Assembly: GCA_001803705.1 (NCBI GenBank)
Contig: MHDY01000019.1
Coordinates: 1 to 5,385 of the forward strand
Direction: 5' to 3'
Source: Nitrospirae bacterium GWC2_56_14
GTDB lineage: Bacteria > Nitrospirota > UBA9217
DNA: 5,385 bases
Of this stretch, positions 1-5,202 are shown in pieces. A program made the position numbers and the translations under genes. Position 1 is the first letter of the stretch; the number at the start of each line of letters is the position of its first letter. The notes under the pieces were generated by a model that had not been told where the DNA came from, did not search any database, and saw only the letters and a list, made by a program, of their open reading frames with translations.

Positions 1-283
1 TGGCGTCCACGGCCGAGTCGAGCGTGGCAAAGCCGGTGATCATGATCACTTCGGAGTCCGGATGGCGTTCGCGGCTCTTTGCCAGGACCTGCATGCCGTC
101 GACTTTTTCCATGCGGAGGTCCGTAAGCACCACATCGAACTGCATCTCGTCGAGCAGCTTGAGCGCATTCATGCCGCTCTGCGTGCTGGTCACGTCGTAG
201 CCTTCCTTTTTCATAACATGCTCCAGGTTGCGGAGCGCGATCCGTTCATCATCGACGATCAATAGTTTGACTGTGTTCGGCAT
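1..283 (-). CDS. Response regulator, receiver domain (partial, C-terminus off the window)
   Basis: The first 94 residues of a two-component response regulator are visible; the rest lies beyond the left edge. They form a REC (CheY-like) domain that accepts a phosphoryl group from a histidine kinase. The acidic pair is D11-D12 in LLIVDDE, the phosphoacceptor is D55 in LTDLRM (codon 119-121), and the conserved Thr is T83 in ITGFA. The conserved Lys expected near residue 105 is outside the window. The start is supported by an AAAGGAAG ribosome site (291-298, minus strand) a few bases upstream of the ATG. The gene follows the histidine kinase on the same strand after a 125-bp gap, so the two are probably a cognate pair. 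The TDLRM and TGFATLDSAVDA signatures are typical of NtrC-type receivers, which usually precede an AAA+ sigma-54 activator domain. That output domain cannot be seen, so a single-domain regulator or another output type remains possible. The REC is about 53% identical (46 of 87 positions, hand-counted) to the one inside the nearby Lon-like protease. Confidence 0.93.
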   Translation of the reverse strand, partial: MPNTVKLLIVDDERIALRNLEHVMKKEGYDVTSTQSGMNALKLLDEMQFDVVLTDLRMEKVDGMQVLAKSRERHPDSEVIMITGFATLDSAVDA

Positions 284-310
284 ATTCTTACTTCCTTTAT
301 TCTTTATTTC

Positions 311-400
311 AGGTGGATAGACTGAAGGTTGAAGACTGAAGGTAAAAAATTAACGTCCTGTTTTATAACCTTCAGCCGTCAGCCTAAAAACCTTTTACCT
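311..400. repeat. Imperfect palindromic intergenic repeat between kinase and regulator
   Basis: The gap of 125 bp between the kinase stop and the regulator start holds a 10-bp direct repeat, GACTGAAGGT, at 320-329 and 334-343. An inverted, slightly degenerate copy follows at 368-377 (ACCTTCAGCC). The symmetry extends outward weakly: AGGT at 311-314 faces ACCT at 397-400. In RNA it could fold into a long imperfect hairpin between the two cistrons. There is no clean GC stem followed by a U-run, so it is not a convincing intrinsic terminator. It looks like a REP- or MITE-type intergenic element. Confidence 0.6.
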
Positions 401-408
401 GCTTCTGA

Positions 409-1914
409 TCATTTCATCGGCAGCCGTATCAGGAACGTCGTCCCCTTGCCGGCTGCGCTGTCCACGCCGATGCAGCCGTCGTGCTCGTCTATGATCTCGT
501 GGACGATGAAGAGACCCAGGCCCGATCCCTTGCCCACGTCCTTGGTCGTAAAGAAGGGGTCGAAGATCTTTGAAAGGAGCTCGGTTGGGATGCCCGGTCC
601 CGTGTCGTGGACCTGGATGTCGACGGTGTCTTCTTCCAGCGTGCATTTGCCGCGGTATTTAAGGTAGTTATAGATGCTGTTCTCATCTTCGCCTGCCTTG
701 TCCAGGGCGCTGTGTTTCGCGGCCGTCACCGTGACCACGCCGCCTCCCTCCACGGCCTCGATGGCGTTCTTGATAAGGTTCAGGAAGACCTGCTGGATGC
801 GTTGTTTGTCGGCAATGATCATGAGGTCCAAAGGAACATCGACCTTAACCGAGACGTTCCCGGTGATCTGGCCTTTGACGAACCGGATGGTCTCCTCCAG
901 CAAGCCGTTCAGGGAAAGCGACTGTTTCTTGAACTCCTTGTCGCGCGAGAACTCCAGGAGCGAGCGTACGATGTTCCGGGCGCGGTCGGTCTGGTCATTG
1001 ATCTGGGCGATCAGCTCTTTTTTGAACTCCACGCTTCCGTCGTCGAATTCCTCGGACAGGATCTGACTTGAAGAAGAGATATTCGACAGGGGATTGTTCA
1101 GTTCATGCGCCACACCCGACAGCAGGGTGCCCAGGGACGCGAGCTTTTCCGATTGGACAAGGTGGCGCTGGCGCAGTTCCAGCTCGCGCAGCATCTTGTT
1201 AAAGGCGTTGGTCAGGGAGAGCACCTCGCGGTCCCGGGAGTTGATGCGGATGTTCTCGAAGCTGCCTTCGGCGATCTTTTCCATGGTCCGTTCCATGAGC
1301 TTCAGCGGCTTCACGATGACCTGGGCCATGATCTGGCCGATGACGAGCACCATGGCCACCAGGGCGGCAATGGAAAGAATAAGCACCCGGCGCGAACTGT
1401 TCAGCGTGGCCTGGAGGCTTTTCCGCTCTGTTTTCGAGATGTCCTCGGCGCTGGTGAGGATGTCCTTGCCGTACTTTCTGATGGTCTTTTCAATCGCTGT
1501 TATGGACGCGTTCTCACCTTCCGGCTGGGTTGCTTTTTGCCGGATCAGCTTCTCGTAGCGTTCCATGTGGTCTTTGTATCTTTCAAGGTTTGCAACGAGC
1601 GCGGGGATCTGGCCCTCTGAGGTGACCGCGGCAAAGGCAATGCTGTTCGCGGCCAGCAGTTCCTGCGCCTTGGTCACATACCGGATGTTCTCGTCGAAGT
1701 CGGGCCGTTTTTCGTACAGGAAATAGTTCTTTTCGAAGCGCCTGATCTCAAGAGTGGCGTCGAAAAACTCGGAGATCGCTTCGCCGTACATGATCTTCTT
1801 TTCGAGAAAATTGAGCTCGATGTAGGTGAATATGGAGAGCCCCACGATCATCACCACGACAGCGTAGTAGCCGAACCGTATCTTCTGTCGTATGCTTTGC
1901 TGGTAGTTGAACAT
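409..1914 (-). CDS. Membrane-bound sensor histidine kinase (HAMP, HisKA, HATPase_c)
   Basis: This 501-residue sensor kinase senses a signal outside the membrane, autophosphorylates on His and passes the phosphate to a receiver Asp. A short cytoplasmic N-terminus leads to a first membrane segment at about residues 14-32 and a helical extracytoplasmic region at 33-176. That region contains RRFEKNYFLYEK (58-69), reminiscent of four-helix or helical-bimodular sensor domains. The second membrane segment is at about 177-200, then a HAMP linker to about 250. The HisKA motif is VAHELNNPLSNI with phospho-acceptor H270 (codon 1105-1107). The ATPase domain has an N box NLIKNAIEAV (N379, N383), a G1 box DTGPGI (437-442), an F box FDPFFTTK (451-458) and a G2 box GSGLGLFI (463-470). 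All boxes are intact, so it should be active. The AHELNNPL form of the H box resembles NtrB/ZraS-like kinases, which usually pair with NtrC-type regulators. An extra loop of about 25-30 residues lies at 400-427, before the G1 box. A weak AGGA lies 7 nt upstream of the ATG. The ligand is not predictable. It lies between the Lon-REC gene and the response regulator on the same strand. Confidence 0.95.
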   Translation of the reverse strand: MFNYQQSIRQKIRFGYYAVVVMIVGLSIFTYIELNFLEKKIMYGEAISEFFDATLEIRRFEKNYFLYEKRPDFDENIRYVTKAQELLAANSIAFAAVTSEGQIPALVANLERYKDHMERYEKLIRQKATQPEGENASITAIEKTIRKYGKDILTSAEDISKTERKSLQATLNSSRRVLILSIAALVAMVLVIGQIMAQVIVKPLKLMERTMEKIAEGSFENIRINSRDREVLSLTNAFNKMLRELELRQRHLVQSEKLASLGTLLSGVAHELNNPLSNISSSSQILSEEFDDGSVEFKKELIAQINDQTDRARNIVRSLLEFSRDKEFKKQSLSLNGLLEETIRFVKGQITGNVSVKVDVPLDLMIIADKQRIQQVFLNLIKNAIEAVEGGGVVTVTAAKHSALDKAGEDENSIYNYLKYRGKCTLEEDTVDIQVHDTGPGIPTELLSKIFDPFFTTKDVGKGSGLGLFIVHEIIDEHDGCIGVDSAAGKGTTFLIRLPMK

Positions 1915-1939
1915 GGTTTATCCTAAAAAAGAATCATTG

Positions 1940-2133
1940 AGCCACAAAATGCACAGAATTCACAAAATAAAATATCTGTGCTTTGGAGACCTAACAGATC
2001 TGCTCTTGATCGCAAAATACCTCCCCAACCCCTCCTTGGAAAGGAGGGGCTACAGTTCCTCCCCTTGCCAAGGGGAGGTGAGGTGGGGTGATTCAAATTC
2101 TTTGTTTATGTGACTTTTGTGCTTTTTGTGGCT
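1940..2133. repeat. MITE-like nested palindromic element
   Basis: Almost the whole gap between the protease stop and the kinase start is a palindromic unit. The outer arms are inverted repeats beginning AGCCACAAAA: 1940-1964 matches the reverse complement of 2109-2133 at 22 of 25 positions. Inside are two perfect 9-bp hairpins with 3-nt loops: CCCCTCCTT/AAGGAGGGG (2029-2037 with 2041-2049) and CCTCCCCTT/AAGGGGAGG (2058-2066 with 2070-2078). They are flanked by C-rich and G-rich stretches (2020-2032, 2080-2089) that are roughly complementary. No open reading frame of note and no clear target-site duplication are seen. It resembles the non-autonomous palindromic repeats common in gaps of some environmental bacterial genomes. 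It would be transcribed as a strong structure between the two minus-strand cistrons. Confidence 0.8.
2029..2078. repeat. Twin GC-rich hairpins inside the palindromic element
   Basis: There are two adjacent stem-loops, each a perfect 9-bp stem with a 3-nt loop, separated by 8 nt. The first is 2029-2049 (loop GGA) and the second 2058-2078 (loop GCC). On the minus strand they lie 67-116 nt past the stop codon of the protease gene. Neither is followed by a T-run in either direction, so rho-independent termination is unlikely. Roles as an RNA 3'-end stabiliser, a partial attenuator or a mobile-element core are all possible. No experimental role can be read from sequence. Confidence 0.7.
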
Positions 2134-2144
2134 AACTGCCGTTA

Positions 2145-4139
2145 TTATCGCAGCACCGCTTCCGCCGCCTCGGCCACCGTATCGACCAGCTTGATCGTAA
2201 TATCGCGCGTGATCTCTTGCGAAAGCTCTTCCACATCGACCCGGTTCTTCGCCGGCATGATGATGACGGCCACTTTCGCCCGCTTTGCCGCAAGCACCTT
2301 TTCCCTGATGCCGCCCACGGGCAGGATCCTTCCGGTAAGCGTGATCTCGCCGGTCATGGCCACATCGCGCCGGGCAGGCCGTTTGGTGAGCAGCGACAGG
2401 AGCGCCACGGCGATGGTGATGCCTGCCGAAGGACCGTCCTTCTGGATGGCGCCGCCCGGCACATGGATATGGATGTCCTGGCGTTCGAAGAAGTTCTCGT
2501 CGATCCCGAAGGAGGCTGCGCTGCTCCTGATGTAGCTCAGCGCGGCCTGCACCGATTCGCGCATGACCTCGCCCAGCGAACCGGTAATGATCAGCTCCTT
2601 ATCGCCTTTCATCCGGGCAGCTTCCACGAAGATGATGTCTCCGCCGGCCCCGGTCCAGACCAGTCCGGTGGTGACGCCGATCCGGTCCTGCTCCTCGATG
2701 ACCTCGAATTGATACTTCCGCTTGCCCAGAAAGTGCTCGACCTGTTCGGGCGTAACCCTGATCGCGCCGTCTTCCGAATTCTGGAGCGACTCCTTGGCGA
2801 TCTTGCGGCAGATGGTGGCGATCTTCCGCTCCAGGCTTCTGATGCCGGCCTCCCGCGTATATTCCTGAATGACCTTCTGCACCGCCTCCGGGGCAAAGCC
2901 GATCCGGTTCGTGGACAGGCCTTTTTCCCTGATCTGCTTCGGCACCAGGAACCGCGTCGCGATCTGCGCCTTTTCCTCCTGCGTATAACCGGGGAACTCG
3001 ATCACCTCCATGCGGTCCCGGAGGGGAGCGTGGATGGTATCGAGCAGGTTGGCGGTCACGATGAACATAACGCTGGAAAGATCGAAAGGCACGTCAAGAT
3101 AATGGTCCACGAAAGCCTGATTTTGCTCCGGGTCGAGCACCTCCAGGAGCGCCGAGGCCGGGTCGCCCTTGACGTCGTGGCCGAGCTTGTCCAGTTCGTC
3201 CAGCATGATCACGGGGTTCGTTGTTTCCAGGCGGTGGATCTCTTCGATGATGCGGCCCGGTTTGGCCCCTACATAGGTCCGGCGGTGCCCGCGGATATCG
3301 GCCTCGTCCTTCATGCCGCCCAGGGCGATGCGCGTGAATTTCCTCCCCAGCGCCTGTGCCACGGCCCTGCCGACGGAGGTCTTGCCGGTGCCGGGAGGGC
3401 CGGAGAAGCAGAGGACCGAGCCCTTGGTGCTTTTGATCACGGCCTTTTTTTCGAGCGCTTTCCGCACGGCGGTCCGGACCTCATCGAGCTTGAAAGGCTT
3501 GGCAATGTAATCGAAGGCGCCTTTCTTGACCGCCTCGATGGCCGAAGAGATCGAGGCAAAGCCGGTCACCACGATCACCTTGATGTCCGGGAAGCGTCCG
3601 CCTATCTTCTCCAGCAGTTCCATGCCGTCCAGAGACGCCATCTTGAGATCGGTAATGACCACATCGAACTCATGGGCATCGAGCTTCCGGAGAGCATCAG
3701 CGCCGTCAGCTGCCGTGACCACTTCATACTGCTCTTTGGAGAGAACGTGTTCGAGGTTCTTGCGCGCGATCTCTTCATCGTCGACCACCAGGATGAGCGG
3801 CTTCCGGTTCAGCCGCATGACCTTTACTGCCAGGTGTTCCAGGATGCGCTCTTTTACCTTGCTCAAGCCATAGTGGTTCTCGTTCAGGAGCCGCTCGGCG
3901 CGCATAAGGTCAAGGTTGTCTTCGGTCTTTTTGTTCCAGGGAAGGGTGACGAGGTAATCGATGTAGGTGAGGCCGATGGAATATTCGGCGGCAGCGGGGC
4001 TGATCTTGGTGAGCATCTCCAGTTCCTGCCCGGCGATCTTCTCGACCGCTGCGGGCATCTGGGCGTCGGCGACCTTGCGCTTCAGGTCGGCAAGGTTCGT
4101 TTGTTGTTCACTGTCTTCGGATTTTTTGAAAAAGCTCAT
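2145..4139 (-). CDS. lon: Lon-family ATP-dependent protease with an internal response-regulator receiver domain
   Basis: This 664-residue AAA+ serine protease should unfold and degrade cytoplasmic proteins using ATP. Residues about 28-108 match the helical segment just before the ATPase in Lon (SPAAAEYSIGLTYIDYLVTLPW, with one substitution-rich stretch, then HYGLSKVKERILEHLAV). Residues about 114-234 are a complete REC domain: D120-D121, phosphoacceptor D164 in ITDLKM (codon 3648-3650), T192 in VVTGFA and K214 in AKPF. Lon resumes at KGSVLCFSGPPGTGKTS. Walker A is GPPGTGKT (247-254), Walker B IMLDELDK (311-318), the sensor-1 region VTAN (N364), then LRDRMEVI (373-380) and sensor-2 REAGIRSLERK (429-439). 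The protease domain has catalytic S571 in KDGPSAG (codon 2427-2429) and K614 in GGIREKVLAA (codon 2298-2300). Their 43-residue spacing equals that of E. coli Lon S679/K722. Normal Lon is near 800 residues; here the roughly 200-residue N-terminal substrate-binding domain is absent. Ribosome binding is weak (GGTGG just upstream of the ATG). The symbol denotes family only; this is unlikely to be the housekeeping Lon. Control by phosphorylation is inferred. Confidence 0.95.
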   Translation of the reverse strand: MSFFKKSEDSEQQTNLADLKRKVADAQMPAAVEKIAGQELEMLTKISPAAAEYSIGLTYIDYLVTLPWNKKTEDNLDLMRAERLLNENHYGLSKVKERILEHLAVKVMRLNRKPLILVVDDEEIARKNLEHVLSKEQYEVVTAADGADALRKLDAHEFDVVITDLKMASLDGMELLEKIGGRFPDIKVIVVTGFASISSAIEAVKKGAFDYIAKPFKLDEVRTAVRKALEKKAVIKSTKGSVLCFSGPPGTGKTSVGRAVAQALGRKFTRIALGGMKDEADIRGHRRTYVGAKPGRIIEEIHRLETTNPVIMLDELDKLGHDVKGDPASALLEVLDPEQNQAFVDHYLDVPFDLSSVMFIVTANLLDTIHAPLRDRMEVIEFPGYTQEEKAQIATRFLVPKQIREKGLSTNRIGFAPEAVQKVIQEYTREAGIRSLERKIATICRKIAKESLQNSEDGAIRVTPEQVEHFLGKRKYQFEVIEEQDRIGVTTGLVWTGAGGDIIFVEAARMKGDKELIITGSLGEVMRESVQAALSYIRSSAASFGIDENFFERQDIHIHVPGGAIQKDGPSAGITIAVALLSLLTKRPARRDVAMTGEITLTGRILPVGGIREKVLAAKRAKVAVIIMPAKNRVDVEELSQEITRDITIKLVDTVAEAAEAVLR

Positions 4140-4258
4140 GATCCACCGCCGCCATATGGGAGTGTTACAAAATACAACGTTTTCAGTTCCTATGCAACAT
4201 TTAAATTAATCCTTACAATACAATGGATAAGAGTAAACGGCTGAAACTTCTATTGCAA

Positions 4259-4286
4259 AGTATAACATTTCTGTCAGGGGCAGCAA
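4259..4286 (-). promoter_or_regulatory. Candidate sigma-70 promoter for the Lon-REC gene
   Basis: Read on the minus strand, a -35-like TTGCTG (4281-4286) and a -10-like TATACT (4259-4264, 5 of 6 consensus bases) are separated by 16 bp. Transcription would start near 4252 and give a leader of about 110 nt before the ATG at 4139. The -35 matches only the TTG core, so this is a moderate prediction. No heat-shock (sigma-32-type) promoter is evident, although that is common for ordinary lon genes. Confidence 0.35.
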
Positions 4287-4310
4287 GAGCAATGAATGAT
4301 AAATTATATC

Positions 4311-4328
4311 TGTTATCAGTGTGTTATC
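4311..4328 (+). promoter_or_regulatory. TGTTATC direct repeat, possible regulator-binding site
   Basis: Two exact copies of TGTTATC lie at 4311-4317 and 4322-4328. They are offset by 11 bp, about one helical turn, so both face the same side of the DNA. A GATAA at 4298-4302 provides an inverted half-site to the TTATC cores. The group sits just upstream of the candidate promoter of the 58-residue protein and downstream of that promoter's divergent partner. This is the arrangement expected of an operator, but the repeat is short and could be chance. Confidence 0.35.
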
Positions 4329-4331
4329 GGG

Positions 4332-4360
4332 TTGTTCCTCTTTGGCACGGTAAATGTAAT
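4332..4360 (+). promoter_or_regulatory. Candidate sigma-54 promoter overlapping a candidate sigma-70 promoter
   Basis: A perfect -24 element TGGCACG (4343-4349) is followed after four bases by ATGTA (4354-4358), where sigma-54 promoters have TTGCA. Spacing is correct but the -12 GC is GT, so the site is degenerate. Overlapping it, TTGTTC (4332-4337) and TGTAAT (4355-4360) with 17-bp spacing make a plausible sigma-70 promoter (-10 at 5 of 6 bases). Both would start transcription near 4367, shortly before the strong AGGAGG ribosome site. The sequence alone does not decide between them. Confidence 0.4.
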
Positions 4361-4395
4361 AGGAGAAGTATCTTATTCACACAGGAGGCAGCAAA

Positions 4396-4572
4396 ATGAA
4401 AAGCTTACTTAAGAAGTTCGAAACAACAATGGTAGCAGCAGCTTTTGCCGAGGAAGGCGAATTCGAGACCGCACGGCAGATCATGAAGGAAGATACGGTA
4501 CGCACGACGGACCGTCCCGCAAAACGCGACCAGCAGCGTCCGGCAGCACGCAAGGAACTCCGGGTCGGCTAA
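4396..4572 (+). CDS. Small 58-residue protein sharing the FAEEG helix motif with the downstream Usp-like protein
   Basis: This short gene has a strong ribosome site (AGGAGG, 4383-4388) 7 nt before its ATG and ends with TAA. It encodes a soluble, highly charged protein with no signal peptide or membrane segment. Residues 5-32 are a predicted amphipathic helical segment containing AAAFAEEGEFETAR. Residues 38-58 are basic and proline-containing, probably disordered. Residues 6-32 are identical at 14 of 27 positions (hand-counted) to residues 11-37 of the next gene product, so the two share an N-terminal module. The gap of 25 bp to that gene suggests one transcript. The biochemical function is not recognised. 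A regulatory, adaptor or protease-targeting role is speculation based on context. The gene is real on the strength of the ribosome site, the conserved motif and its position first in an apparent operon. Confidence 0.85.
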   Translation: MKSLLKKFETTMVAAAFAEEGEFETARQIMKEDTVRTTDRPAKRDQQRPAARKELRVG

Positions 4573-4597
4573 CTTCCATGTTCACTGAGGTCCTGTC

Positions 4598-5101
4598 ATG
4601 GGGATGGACAGATTGAAGAAGATGATGAAACAGATAGAGGACGTAATGGCGGCAGCGACCTTTGCGGAAGAAGGGGTGCCGGAGGCCGCGCGGTCCTTGT
4701 TGAGCGAAGGGCGTCGGGTGCTGCTCGGACTCAAGCAGGGGCGGATAGACGCCAAAACGCTCAAGTATGCGCTGAACATGTCTAAAAGGATCAATGCCCA
4801 GCTCGACATCCTGTTCGTCTCCTCCGGGTCGGATCCCTCAGGCGTTGTCGTTCCTGATGCGGAGCTCGCGCGTTTCCAGGAAACATTGAGAGCTGAAGGA
4901 GTTCCTTACCGGCTCATTACGCGGACTGGATGCCTCAAACAACAGATCATCGAGCATACCGGGAAGGACAAGGAAATCGCGTTCGCCATCATCGAGTCCC
5001 CGAACAGTCTGGATATGGACTGCAACAAAAAGGACAAAACGCTTTCGGAACTGTGGCAGAAGCTGAAATGTCCGCTCGTCGTGGTGATGGAAGCGGGGTA
5101 G
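4598..5101 (+). CDS. Divergent universal-stress-protein-like protein with N-terminal FAEEG module
   Basis: The 167-residue product is probably cytoplasmic. Residues 7-38 form a helical N-terminal module (MAAATFAEEGVPEAAR) related to the preceding 58-residue protein. From residue 39 the pattern is UspA-like: strand RRVLLGLK (39-46), helix DAKTLKYALNMSKRI (51-65), strand QLDILFV (68-74), and a closing strand CPLVVVME (158-165), where Usp proteins end in a PVLVV strand. The usual Usp nucleotide-binding signature, G-x2-G-x9-G-S/T, is not seen; the corresponding region reads ESPNSLDMDCNKKDK (133-147). It is therefore more likely a non-ATP-binding, degenerate Usp domain. The first ATG is preferred over one two codons later because GAGG (4587-4590) lies 7 nt before it. 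It is 25 bp after the small gene and likely co-transcribed. Usp proteins are generally tied to stress and energy status; the specific role is unknown. Confidence 0.8.
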   Translation: MGMDRLKKMMKQIEDVMAAATFAEEGVPEAARSLLSEGRRVLLGLKQGRIDAKTLKYALNMSKRINAQLDILFVSSGSDPSGVVVPDAELARFQETLRAEGVPYRLITRTGCLKQQIIEHTGKDKEIAFAIIESPNSLDMDCNKKDKTLSELWQKLKCPLVVVMEAG

Positions 5102-5104
5102 CAT

Positions 5105-5132
5105 TTCGGATTGCGGAATTCGGATTGCGGAA
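5105..5132. repeat. 14-bp perfect tandem repeat (two copies)
   Basis: The unit TTCGGATTGCGGAA occurs at 5105-5118 and again immediately at 5119-5132. It begins three bases after the stop codon of the Usp-like gene. It has no hairpin-plus-T-run form and so is not a terminator. Short GGATTGCGG/GGATT-type intergenic repeats of this style occur in many environmental genomes. The rest of the gap to the next start (5133-5202) is A-rich and shows only the ribosome site of the next gene. Confidence 0.75.
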
Positions 5133-5202
5133 TGAACGGTAACAAGAAACCAGAAACACAAATATACACAAGCGGTACTCATTTCTATAAGGAGGAATTA
5201 CA

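Noticed and set aside
311..400. CRISPR array
   Set aside because: There are only two short direct copies 4 nt apart plus an inverted copy, with no regular spacers or cas genes.
607..1620. Several 130-170-codon plus-strand open frames opposite the kinase gene
   Set aside because: They overlap the clearly coding kinase, lack ribosome sites and known motifs, and have shadow-frame composition.
2058..2078. Intrinsic terminator for the protease transcript
   Set aside because: The stem is strong but no T-run follows on either strand, and a near-identical hairpin sits beside it within a larger palindrome. A repeat element explains it better.
1907..2113. A 68-codon plus-strand open frame across the palindromic element
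   Set aside because: It is made almost entirely of the repeat sequence and has no ribosome site or recognisable protein signal.
2217..4244. A 675-codon open frame on the plus strand opposite the protease gene
   Set aside because: It is a mirror of the GC-rich protease codons. Its product is rich in His, Asp, Arg and Leu with no recognisable domain, and the minus-strand frame has full Lon and REC motifs.
4140..4395. Riboswitch or structured leader in the divergent region
   Set aside because: The region is A/T-rich with short repeats only. I found no recognisable aptamer core or strong hairpin near either start codon.
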